Of a stretch of DNA of 29,138 nucleotides, positions 1-6,398 are shown one piece after another. Source of the stretch: CAYSIX01 sp964431205 (GTDB lineage Bacteria > Planctomycetota > Phycisphaerae > Phycisphaerales > Phycisphaeraceae); assembly GCA_964431205.1 (NCBI GenBank), contig CAYSIX010000016.1, positions 1 through 29,138 of the forward strand, written 5' to 3'. The translations under genes were made by a program, and so were the position numbers. Every line of letters starts with the position of its first letter. The stretch's first letter is position 1. The notes beneath the pieces were generated by a model. It searched no databases and was not told the DNA's origin. It saw only the letters and a program-made list of their open reading frames with translations.

Positions 1-715
1 GAGCCGTGCGCTCGAAGATCCGGTCCACGACCTCTCGCGTCTGATCGGCCGAGAGGTCCACCTTCTGCATCGACCCGCCCCGACCGGCGTACGCCAGGTG
101 ATAGATGCACAGCCGCTGCACGTCGTGCGCCACGCACAGGTCGAACATCGCGTCCAGATCGGCCACGTTGAGCGCGTGCACCGTGTAGCGCAGGCCGACC
201 TTGATCCCGCGTGCCCGGCACCGGCGGATGCCGGCGACCGCCGCGTCGAACGCCCCGCTCATCCCGCGCAGCTTGTCGTGACGCGCCCGCGTCCCGTCGA
301 GGCTGATCCCCACGTACCGCAGCCCGATCCCCGCCAGCCGATCCGCACGCGGATCGTCGATCAGCACCCCGTTGGTCGACAGCGTGCAACGCAAGCCCAA
401 TGACACGGCGTACTCGATCAACGCCTCGGCGTCCGGTCGCGCCAGGGGTTCGCCCCCGCTGAACAGCACCGCCGGCACGTCGAACGACGCCAGGTCCTCC
501 AGGAGCCGCCGGCCCTCCTCGTGCGTCAGCTCGCCCGGCGCGGCGTGTGGCTCGGCAGAGGCGTAACAATGCACACATCGCAGGTTGCACGCCTTGGTCA
601 ACGCCCAGACCACGATTGGCCGCGGCGGCGCCCCTGCTCCGTCGCGCGCGTGCCCGTACCGCAGCGACTCGTTGCCTGTCTCGTACCCGCACAGAACATG
701 ACTGACGCTCAACAT
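1..715 (-). CDS. Radical SAM protein, AhbC/NirJ-like (heme/heme d1 pathway), 3' end cut by window edge
   Basis: The frame reads leftward from ATG at 715 and runs off the left edge, giving 238 visible residues. The start (MLSVSHVLCGYETGNESLRY) resembles the conserved opening of AhbC/NirJ1-type enzymes. The radical SAM cluster is CNLRCVHC (Cys43, 47, 50), followed by the GGEP motif (FSGGEPL) and a SLDG segment. Family members remove side chains from siroheme-derived tetrapyrroles on the way to heme b (AhbC) or heme d1 (NirJ); the SPASM region that would help separate them lies outside the window. The start codon overlaps the stop of the upstream radical SAM gene by 7 nt, so the two are probably translated together. 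Placement behind RIC and hemerythrin genes points to nitrogen-oxide metabolism. The radical SAM assignment is firm; the exact substrate is inference. Confidence 0.8.
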   Translation of the reverse strand, partial: MLSVSHVLCGYETGNESLRYGHARDGAGAPPRPIVVWALTKACNLRCVHCYASAEPHAAPGELTHEEGRRLLEDLASFDVPAVLFSGGEPLARPDAEALIEYAVSLGLRCTLSTNGVLIDDPRADRLAGIGLRYVGISLDGTRARHDKLRGMSGAFDAAVAGIRRCRARGIKVGLRYTVHALNVADLDAMFDLCVAHDVQRLCIYHLAYAGRGGSMQKVDLSADQTREVVDRIFERTA

Positions 716-1830
716 GGGATTGATTCCTGGCGCCACGGCGCCGGTTGATAAACACAGTCGGGCTCGGCGGCGAGCGGGTCACGCGTGACGGCGTAGGCAC
801 GCGCCCGGCTGCCGCCGCAGACCCCTCGATAGGGACACACGCCGCACTTGCCGCCCAGGCGCTCCGGATCGCGCAGCGCACAAAACAACGGGTGATCGCG
901 GTAGCACGCGACCACCGAGTCCTCGGGGAATCGGCCGCACTCGATCGGCAGGAACCCGGAGGGAAAGACCTGGCCGGTGTGACTGACGAACAGCACGCCC
1001 TTTCCGTCGTTGACGCCCAGCGGCGCGCGCTGGATGCGTCGGCCGACGTGCGACGCCGCGTCACGCTGCGGGTCCCCGGCACGCTCGAGCACGAAGCGTC
1101 GGTAGTGCGGCGCCTCGGTGGTCTTGATCCCGTACGGCTGGTGCTGGGCGTGATGCCAGAGGCGATCGAAGACGCGCTCGTACTCGTCCGCGCCGATGCG
1201 CTGCTCCGTCAGGCCGCGGCCGACCGGCACGAGAAAGAAGACCGACCACAGCACGATCTCCTGGCTGGCCAGCAACTCGGCGGTCGCGTCGATCTGATGC
1301 ACGTTGCGTCGGGTGACGGTGGTGTTGACCTGCAGGGCCAGGCCGAGACGACGGCAGTCGGTCATGATCTGGAGGGTGCGTGCGAAGCTGCCGCGGACCC
1401 GGCGCAGCCCGTCATGCGTCGCCGCGTCAGCGCCGTCGAGGCTGACGGCCAGGCGCGACAGGCCCGCGCGCTGAAGCGATCGCAGCGCGTCGGTCGTGAC
1501 CAGCGGCGTGGCCGACGGCGTCATCGCGACCGTCAGCCCACGCCCCGTCGCGTAGGCGACCAGGTCGATCACGTCGTCACGCTTGAGCGGGTCGCCCCCC
1601 GTCAGCACGAGCAGCGGCGGGCGGTCGAACCGCAGCAGCGCGTCGACCAGCGCCCGGCTCTGACCCGGCGTCAGCTCGCGCGGGTGCCGCCGCGGCTGGG
1701 CGCACGCCCGGCAGTGCGCGCACGCCAGGTCACACGCCCGGGTGATCTCGTAGAACACGAGGAACGGGTCGCGGTCGAAGCCCGACGCCGTCGTGTCATC
1801 GGCCGGGTGACCCGGCTCTTTCGGACGCAT
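709..1830 (-). CDS. Radical SAM/SPASM protein, TIGR04053 type (AhbD-like)
   Basis: A 373-residue protein. The radical SAM motif is CDLACAHC (Cys33, 37, 40) and the SAM-binding GGDP follows. The middle carries FFLVPVGRG and EAPHYRR, and the second half VSHTGQVFPSGFLP, all of which I recognise from the TIGR04053 family. The C-terminal SPASM cysteines are visible (Cys329, 332, 338, 359). TIGR04053 proteins are related to AhbD/NirJ heme-synthesis enzymes, but their reaction is not established to my knowledge. I chose ATG at 1830 because it leaves a short leader before the core; the open frame extends to 1986 but would then lie deep inside the upstream hemerythrin gene. Even so the two genes overlap by 35 nt. 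It sits second to last in an overlapping operon with RIC. Confidence 0.85.
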   Translation of the reverse strand: MRPKEPGHPADDTTASGFDRDPFLVFYEITRACDLACAHCRACAQPRRHPRELTPGQSRALVDALLRFDRPPLLVLTGGDPLKRDDVIDLVAYATGRGLTVAMTPSATPLVTTDALRSLQRAGLSRLAVSLDGADAATHDGLRRVRGSFARTLQIMTDCRRLGLALQVNTTVTRRNVHQIDATAELLASQEIVLWSVFFLVPVGRGLTEQRIGADEYERVFDRLWHHAQHQPYGIKTTEAPHYRRFVLERAGDPQRDAASHVGRRIQRAPLGVNDGKGVLFVSHTGQVFPSGFLPIECGRFPEDSVVACYRDHPLFCALRDPERLGGKCGVCPYRGVCGGSRARAYAVTRDPLAAEPDCVYQPAPWRQESIPC

Positions 1831-2446
1831 CGCCGGAACCCGTCGAAAAGTTGAGTTCGCGTTGACGTCGCTCGGCACAGCGGCTGCCCGATCGACCGGG
1901 CTGATCCGCTCGTCGCTGACGCATCTCCTGACCCACCCGCTCGAGCGCCGATTCGCTGAGCACACGCGAGGCCAGCACGAACACACGCTCGTCCTCGAGA
2001 CGGATGTGCTCGGTGTAGGCGTCGGTCAGCTCGGCGAGCAGCGACACGAGCTCGGCGTGTTCGTCCGCTCCGAGCCGCCCCGCCTCCAGCCATCCGCGGC
2101 CGAGCTCGTCCAGCCGCTCGTGCGCTCCCTCGGCCTTGCGGTGATCGGCCTCGAGCCGGTCCAGCTCCGCCAGCGCCCGCTGCACGTCCGGATCATCGCG
2201 CTCACGCATGCGCGGGAACAGCGACACCTCCTCGTCGGCCGTGTGCCGCGGCGCCGCCTGCCGGAAGTAGTTCAACGCCGTCTCGAGCGCGGCCCGCCCC
2301 TCGGCGTCGAGCTCCGTCCGGGCGTATCGCTCGGACACCTGCCTCAGCACGCCGAGGAAGTGCTCGATCCGCCGGTGGCAGTCCATCATCAGCTCGATCG
2401 GCTGGGTGAAGTCCGGCTGCCCCTTGCTGCCCATCGGCACGGCCAT
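1796..2446 (-). CDS. Hemerythrin HHE-domain protein
   Basis: A 216-residue cytoplasmic protein with a four-helix hemerythrin-like domain over residues ~15-165. Candidate di-iron ligands are spaced as expected: His24 (DCHRRIEHF), His68 with Glu72 (RHTADEE), His102 (EADH), and His147 with Glu151 (EHIRLEDE). Such proteins bind O2 or NO, or handle iron under nitrosative stress; which applies here cannot be read from sequence. The ATG at 2446 overlaps the stop of the RIC gene as ATGA, so translation is probably coupled; a GTG one codon earlier is possible. The C-terminal ~40 residues are polar, rich in Arg and Ser, and outside the domain. They overlap the next gene's start. Confidence 0.85.
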   Translation of the reverse strand: MAVPMGSKGQPDFTQPIELMMDCHRRIEHFLGVLRQVSERYARTELDAEGRAALETALNYFRQAAPRHTADEEVSLFPRMRERDDPDVQRALAELDRLEADHRKAEGAHERLDELGRGWLEAGRLGADEHAELVSLLAELTDAYTEHIRLEDERVFVLASRVLSESALERVGQEMRQRRADQPGRSGSRCAERRQRELNFSTGSGDASERAGSPGR

Positions 2447-3177
2447 CACGAACCCCCTTTCGCCGCGAGCCGGGCCTCGAGCTCGATCGCCTTGGGAAAC
2501 AGCACGTTGTTCTCCTTGTGCACGTGCTGGTGCATGTCCTGCTCGAGCTGCGCCAGACCGTCGAGCATCGCTCGGAACGTGTTGCAGGCGTCGGCCGGCG
2601 GGGCGAAACCGTTCGAGAGCGTGCGCATCCGTTCCAGCGCCCGCCCGGCGTCGTCGTGCTCGTGCTCCATCACGCGGATCGGGTTGCCCACGCTCATGGC
2701 ACGCGATGCATCGGGCCCGGACCCGTTCGCCTCCAGGTCACGGATCAGCGGGAACAGGATCTGCTCCTCCTTCATCATGTGTGAGTCCAGCTCGGCGACG
2801 AAGCCGGCGAAGACGCCGTCGAGTTCGAGCATCCAGGGGCATCGCTCGCCATGAACGGCCGCGACCTTGCGGACCATGGCGCCCAGGCGCGGCAGCTCCC
2901 GGCGCAGGTAGGCGTGGTGCGTCTGCTCGATGTGGTCGGCCAGGTCGGTCAGGCTCAGGGCGTCGGCGTCGGTGACGTCGCCGGTCGCGGCGTCGTCCGG
3001 CTCGATGAGCTGATCGACCACGGTCTCGACGTCGAGGCCGCGCTCGCGGCAGGCCTCGGCCAGCGGGCGTTTGCCCCCACAGCAGTAGTCGATGCCGAGC
3101 CGTTCCAGGACGCGGGAGCGATCGGGTCGGTCGCGGACCCAGTCGCCGACGGTGGCGTGAGCGTTGAGCGTGATCAT
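2446..3177 (-). CDS. Iron-sulfur cluster repair di-iron protein (RIC; YtfE/ScdA family)
   Basis: A 243-residue protein with the two-part layout of RIC. The N-terminal ScdA_N domain contains the signature GIDYCCGGK (Cys32-Cys33); a hemerythrin-like domain follows with candidate ligands His87/88, His133 with Glu137 (DSHMMKEE), His172/174 (EHEHDD), and a His-rich HQHVHKENNVLFP motif near residue 217. RIC proteins restore Fe-S clusters damaged by NO or peroxide and can interact with NO themselves (family knowledge). ATG at 3177 is preferred over the longer frame because an AAAGG lies just upstream and the protein then begins at the conserved domain. It heads the leftward operon, divergent from an Rrf2 regulator, which is a common regulatory arrangement for NO-induced ric genes. 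Confidence 0.92.
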   Translation of the reverse strand: MITLNAHATVGDWVRDRPDRSRVLERLGIDYCCGGKRPLAEACRERGLDVETVVDQLIEPDDAATGDVTDADALSLTDLADHIEQTHHAYLRRELPRLGAMVRKVAAVHGERCPWMLELDGVFAGFVAELDSHMMKEEQILFPLIRDLEANGSGPDASRAMSVGNPIRVMEHEHDDAGRALERMRTLSNGFAPPADACNTFRAMLDGLAQLEQDMHQHVHKENNVLFPKAIELEARLAAKGGS

Positions 3178-3343
3178 GCGGGAGGCCTTTCGTCTGGTGG
3201 GGTCTGGGGGAATCGGATGGTCGCCATCGGGCCGGGCCGCCGTGCGCCGGGCCAAGCGGGTAAGCTGGGGTCGGCGGGGCGCCGGGCCTCGCCGGTGGTG
3301 CGCCGCCGACGCCGGATCGGCGTCGATCGGGCGGTCGCGACCG

Positions 3344-3373
3344 TTGACACGAGAGGGTAGACGGGCATAAAAT
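3344..3373 (+). promoter_or_regulatory. Sigma70-like promoter for the Rrf2 unit
   Basis: TTGACA (3344-3349) and TAAAAT (3368-3373) are separated by 18 nt, a near-consensus housekeeping promoter in otherwise GC-rich DNA. It lies ~58 nt before the Rrf2 start codon. The last base of the -10 is the first base of a perfect dyad, so a repressor bound there would block it. Confidence 0.6.
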
Positions 3374-3382
3374 GGATGTCAA
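3354..3382 (-). promoter_or_regulatory. Possible divergent promoter for the RIC operon
   Basis: On the minus strand TTGACA (3382-3377) is followed after 17 nt by TACCCT (3359-3354). The -35 is perfect and the -10 weak. It overlaps the rightward promoter and the dyad, and would leave a leader of roughly 170 nt before the RIC start. Confidence 0.4.
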
Positions 3383-3388
3383 CATCCA
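3373..3388. promoter_or_regulatory. Perfect inverted repeat, candidate Rrf2 operator
   Basis: TGGATGTCAACATCCA has 7-bp perfect arms around a 2-bp centre. It abuts the rightward -10 and contains the leftward -35. Position between an Rrf2 gene and its likely targets supports an operator read by that regulator; the link is inference. Confidence 0.55.
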
Positions 3389-3389
3389 C

Positions 3390-3399
3390 TTGTCGACAA
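3390..3399. promoter_or_regulatory. Short palindrome TTGTCGACAA beside the operator
   Basis: A perfect 10-bp palindrome begins 2 bp after the larger dyad, inside the expected 5' leader of the Rrf2 transcript. It could be a second half of the operator or chance. Confidence 0.3.
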
Positions 3400-3430
3400 T
3401 AGGCCCGATGGTTTTTTTCGTGAGGTGACC

Positions 3431-3895
3431 ATGCTCTTCTCCCAGACCGCCGAATACGCCCTGCGCGCCGCCGTGCTCCTCGCCGATCGATGGGATCAGC
3501 CCCAGACCACCCGCCAGATCGCCGAGGCCACCCGCGTCCCCGCCGGCTACCTGTCCAAGGTCCTGCTGAGCATGAGCCGCGGCGGCGTCGTCCTCGCCCA
3601 GCGCGGGCTCGGCGGCGGGTTCGTCCTCAGTCGGCCGCCGGACGCCATCACCGTCCTCGACGTCGTCAACGCCGTCGACCCCATCCGACGCATCGAGACC
3701 TGCCCGCTCGGCCTCGAAAAGCACGGCAAAAACCTCTGTCCCCTGCACCGCAAGCTCGACGACGCGCTGGCCTCGATCGAGAGCGCCTTTGCCGACACCC
3801 CCCTCTCCGAGCTGCTCGAGGCGCCGGGACGCCGCAAGAAGCACCTGCCGCTGTGCCACGTCACCGCCGAGGGCCAGCCCGTATCGTCTCGTTGA
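3431..3895 (+). CDS. Rrf2-family transcriptional regulator (NsrR/IscR-like), probable Fe-S sensor
   Basis: A 154-residue protein starting MLFSQTAEYALRAAVLL, the standard Rrf2 opening. The winged helix-turn-helix covers residues ~1-70 (TRQIAEATRVPAGYLSKVL, then RGLGGGFVLSRPP). Cysteines at 91 (ETCPLG) and 103 (NLCPLH) sit in the cluster-binding loop, and a further one at 142 could complete the site. Rrf2 proteins with such cysteines bind a [2Fe-2S] or [4Fe-4S] cluster and respond to NO, redox state or iron. I chose ATG at 3431 over GTG at 3425 because GAGGTG lies at the right distance and the family start fits. Flanking RIC, hemerythrin and NnrS genes favour an NsrR-like NO role; no isc/suf genes are nearby. 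Confidence 0.9.
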   Translation: MLFSQTAEYALRAAVLLADRWDQPQTTRQIAEATRVPAGYLSKVLLSMSRGGVVLAQRGLGGGFVLSRPPDAITVLDVVNAVDPIRRIETCPLGLEKHGKNLCPLHRKLDDALASIESAFADTPLSELLEAPGRRKKHLPLCHVTAEGQPVSSR

Positions 3896-3928
3896 AACCG
3901 TAGCACCCCTCCGATCGGAGCGACCGAC

Positions 3929-4447
3929 ATGCCAGCCCAATACAAGAACCCGCCGATCGAACGCCACCCCGCGCTGCAGCCGCTGTCCCGCGATCACTAC
4001 GGCGGGCTCGTGCAGGCGCGCCATCTGGTTCAGGCGGCCGACGCCGACGACGTGGCCCGACGCAAGGCCGTGGCCGAGTTCGTCGACGCCTGGGACCGCG
4101 AGATCGCCGAACACTTCCACGACGAGCAGTGTCTGCTCGAGCCCCTGATGGAGCCGGCCGACCGCGAGCGACTGCGTGCCGAGCACGAGTCGCTGACCGA
4201 CCTGGCCGAGCAGGCGCGATCCCTGCGGCGGACGATCGATCCCGACGCGGCCGTGTTGCGCGCGCTGGGCGAGCGGCTCGAGGCGCACATCCGCTGGGAG
4301 GAGCGTGAGCTGTTCAACCGCGTGCAGCAACGGGCCAGCGAGCCCGAGCTCGCCGAGCTGCGCAAGCGCACCGATGAGATCGAGCGGCGGCGGGCGCGGG
4401 ACGCCTGCCGAGGCCCGGCCAGGTCCACGCCCCACGAGGAGCCGTGA
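3929..4447 (+). CDS. Hemerythrin HHE-domain protein (second copy)
   Basis: A 172-residue protein with a hemerythrin-like four-helix domain over residues ~12-135. Likely metal ligands are His23 (RDHYGGL), His62/64 (EHFHDEQ), His86 (RAEHESL) and His120 with Glu124 (AHIRWEERELF). It differs clearly from the hemerythrin protein at 1796-2446, so it is not a recent duplicate. A GGAG lies upstream of the ATG. The gene starts 33 nt after the Rrf2 gene and ends 1 nt before the NnrS-like gene, so the three form one operon. The tail from residue ~148 is Arg-rich and probably unstructured. Confidence 0.85.
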   Translation: MPAQYKNPPIERHPALQPLSRDHYGGLVQARHLVQAADADDVARRKAVAEFVDAWDREIAEHFHDEQCLLEPLMEPADRERLRAEHESLTDLAEQARSLRRTIDPDAAVLRALGERLEAHIRWEERELFNRVQQRASEPELAELRKRTDEIERRRARDACRGPARSTPHEEP

Positions 4448-4448
4448 C

Positions 4449-5810
4449 GTGCTCGCCTCGCCCGCCCTGCCGACCACCGCCCCGCCATCGAGCCGGATCG
4501 GACCGCGCGTCGCCGCGTTACACCGGCCGTTCTTCCTCGCCGCCATCGCGATCGTGCTGACCGTCGGCGCCGCGTGGGGCGTGCTGCTGCTGGGCAAGAT
4601 CACCCTCGCCGGCACGTTCACCGGCATCAGCGTGCACGAGGCGAACGCCCACGGCCACGCCCAGATCATGGGCTGGGTCGGCCTGTTCGTCATGGGCTTC
4701 GCGTATCAGGCGTTCCCGCGGACGTGGCAGACCGACCCGCCGAGCGCCCGCCTCGCGATCGCCGTCCTGGGCGCGATGATCGTCGGCATCGTGGCGCGTG
4801 GCACGGCGATGATGGCCGCCGCCAACGCCTGGGCGACGCCTCTGCACACCGCCGGCGCGACGCTGGAAACCGTGGCGGTCGCCGTCTTCGTCGCGCAGCT
4901 CGCCGCGGCGTTCCGCCGAAGCGGGCAGCCGATTTCGCCCTCGATCGCCTTCATCTTCGCCGGCCTGGCGTTCATGCTGATCCAGACGGTGTTCGGCAGC
5001 TGGCACGTCGCGGCCCTGATCGCCGCGCCCGACCGCGAGCGCCTGCTGGAGCAGATCGCCACGTACCAGGCGCCGCTTCGCGACGTGCAGATCCACGGCA
5101 TGGCGTTGTTCATGATCCTGGGCGTGGGGCTGCGGATGTTCCCGGCGATCTTCGGCCTCGCCGAGACGCCGGCGCGACGCGGCTGGGCGGCGTTCGGGCT
5201 CCTGCTGGCCGCGGTCGTGGGCGAGGTTGCGCTGTTTCTGGCGTATCGCTACACGGGCCGGCACGCCCTCGCGGCAGCGCTGCTGCTGCCGTGGCTGACG
5301 CTGCCCATCGGCGTGGGGCTGATCGTCTGGCCGTGGCGGCTGTGGCGGGCTCCGACGCCGACCGCCGCCGGGCAGCGCAGCGCCAAGTTCGTCCGCGCCG
5401 CGTTCGCCTGGCTGTTCGTGTCGTTCGCGATGCTGCTGGCCATGCCCGTGTATCTCGTGGCGGCCGACACCGCGTTCAGCCACGCCTACCACGGGGCGGT
5501 CCGTCACGCGATCACGGTCGGGTTCATCTCGATGATGATCGTCGGCGTGGCGTCCACGGTGGTCCCGAGACTCCGCGGTGTGGCGTCCGTGAATCTGCCG
5601 GCCCTGTGGCTGCCGTTCGTGCTGCTGAACGTCGGGTGCATGCTGCGGGTGACCACGCAGATCGGCACGGACTGGCACGATGGCTTTTACCGAGTCATCG
5701 CGGCCAGCGGCGCGATGGAGTGGACCGCTCTGGCGGTGTGGGCGGCGCACGTCGTCGCCCTCATGGCGGGCAAGGCGACGGACCGCGGGTTGAATCGTGG
5801 GTGCGCGTGA
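4449..5810 (+). CDS. NnrS-family / heme-copper-oxidase-like polytopic membrane protein
   Basis: A 453-residue integral membrane protein with about 12 hydrophobic segments. Conserved histidines lie at helix ends: NAHGHAQIMGW in the second segment, QIHGMALFMILGVGLR mid-protein, and FSHAYHGAVRHAITVGFISMMIVG later. The pattern AHGHAQ...GWVGLFVMGFAY matches NnrS-type proteins, heme-containing membrane proteins that protect against nitrosative stress; remote resemblance to CcoN-type oxidase subunits also exists. I place the start at GTG 4449 because GAGGAG sits 8 nt upstream and the frame before it overlaps the hemerythrin gene. Co-transcription with the Rrf2 and hemerythrin genes supports a role in the NO response. 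Confidence 0.8.
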   Translation: MLASPALPTTAPPSSRIGPRVAALHRPFFLAAIAIVLTVGAAWGVLLLGKITLAGTFTGISVHEANAHGHAQIMGWVGLFVMGFAYQAFPRTWQTDPPSARLAIAVLGAMIVGIVARGTAMMAAANAWATPLHTAGATLETVAVAVFVAQLAAAFRRSGQPISPSIAFIFAGLAFMLIQTVFGSWHVAALIAAPDRERLLEQIATYQAPLRDVQIHGMALFMILGVGLRMFPAIFGLAETPARRGWAAFGLLLAAVVGEVALFLAYRYTGRHALAAALLLPWLTLPIGVGLIVWPWRLWRAPTPTAAGQRSAKFVRAAFAWLFVSFAMLLAMPVYLVAADTAFSHAYHGAVRHAITVGFISMMIVGVASTVVPRLRGVASVNLPALWLPFVLLNVGCMLRVTTQIGTDWHDGFYRVIAASGAMEWTALAVWAAHVVALMAGKATDRGLNRGCA

Positions 5811-5817
5811 GTGTCGG

Positions 5818-5841
5818 GGGGACGGGCGTCTCGCCCGCCCC
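5818..5841. repeat. GC hairpin after the NnrS-like gene
   Basis: Arms GGGGACGGGCG and CGCCCGCCCC pair around a 3-nt loop with one mismatch, 7 nt after the stop codon. There is no following T-run, so it is either a weak terminator or a copy of a dispersed extragenic palindrome. A related hairpin follows the next gene at 6254-6277. Apart from it, 5811-5980 shows nothing else. Confidence 0.5.
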
Positions 5842-5980
5842 ACCGAAGAAAACGCCAAACGCCCTCGCCGTCGGGGATGCTCTACTCCTGGACCACACCC
5901 GCCGATCGCCGCCGCCGGCTCGCCACGCGACGTGAAGGCTGATACAACGTCTGATGGACCGACGCGACAGGAGCGAACCG

Positions 5981-6220
5981 ATGCCGCAGACGCCCACGAT
6001 TGAAGCCGATCTCTTGGAGATCCTCGTGTGCCCGCTGACGCGATCGCGATTGCGTCAGGAGGGCGACGAGCTGGTAGCGGAGGAGCCGGAGGGGGCGGGG
6101 CTGCGTTACCCGATCCGCGATGGCATCCCGATCCTGCTGGTCGACGAGGCGAAGCTGCCCGAGGGCGTGGCGGACCTGAACGAGTTTCGTCGGCGGTACG
6201 CGCAAGACATCCCCGAGTAG
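5981..6220 (+). CDS. Trm112-family small protein
   Basis: A 79-residue protein with the Trm112/YcaR pattern: LLEILVCPLTRSRL, then YPIRDGIPILLVDEA. Eukaryotic and archaeal Trm112 activate methyltransferases; bacterial YcaR-like homologues are of uncertain function. Only one cysteine (Cys17) remains where zinc-binding members have CPxC, so zinc binding is unlikely, as in many bacterial homologues. ATG at 5981 is chosen because ACAGGAG precedes it by ~6 nt; an upstream ATG at 5954 lacks a ribosome site. It follows the NnrS-like gene after 170 nt and need not belong to that operon. Confidence 0.8.
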   Translation: MPQTPTIEADLLEILVCPLTRSRLRQEGDELVAEEPEGAGLRYPIRDGIPILLVDEAKLPEGVADLNEFRRRYAQDIPE

Positions 6221-6253
6221 CCCCGGGACGGGTCGGCCCACACCCACGGCAGC

Positions 6254-6277
6254 GGTGGACGGGACGTCCGTCCCACC
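6254..6277. repeat. GC hairpin after the Trm112-like gene
   Basis: Arms GGTGGACGG and CCGTCCCACC (one bulged base) surround the 5-nt loop GACGT. It resembles the hairpin at 5818-5841 in its GGGACGG/CCGTCCC words, suggesting a family of extragenic palindromes or terminators. Confidence 0.45.
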
Positions 6278-6320
6278 CATTGAATATTCCCCGCTGCTTC
6301 ACGGTCGCGGCTCGTGAAGA

Positions 6321-6351
6321 CCGACGCCCCACGTAAGGCCGACGCCCCACG
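6321..6351. repeat. 13-bp direct repeat, 18-bp period
   Basis: CCGACGCCCCACG occurs at 6321-6333 and again at 6339-6351. It lies in the non-coding stretch before the yhaM-like gene. No function is visible. Confidence 0.5.
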
Positions 6352-6362
6352 CTCGACGCCGG

Positions 6363-6392
6363 TTTCCCGGCTCGACCGATCGCGGTTATCAT
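6363..6392 (+). promoter_or_regulatory. Candidate promoter giving a leaderless yhaM-like mRNA
   Basis: TATCAT (6387-6392) is a good -10 whose end lies 6 nt before the ATG at 6399. An 18-nt spacer separates it from a weak -35, TTTCCC (6363-6368). No Shine-Dalgarno sequence lies before the ATG. Transcription would then begin at or next to the start codon. Confidence 0.35.
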
Positions 6393-6398
6393 CCGGCG

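Noticed and set aside
1830..1986. 52-residue N-terminal extension of the TIGR04053 protein
   Set aside because: It would lie entirely within the upstream hemerythrin gene and has no similarity to the family start; ATG at 1830 fits better.
3431..3895. IscR (Fe-S biogenesis regulator) rather than NO regulator
   Set aside because: The cysteine pattern alone cannot decide, but no isc/suf genes are adjacent while RIC, hemerythrin and NnrS-like genes are.
3490..3903. Overlapping rightward frame inside the Rrf2 gene
   Set aside because: Arg/Pro-rich shadow of the Rrf2 frame with no domain.
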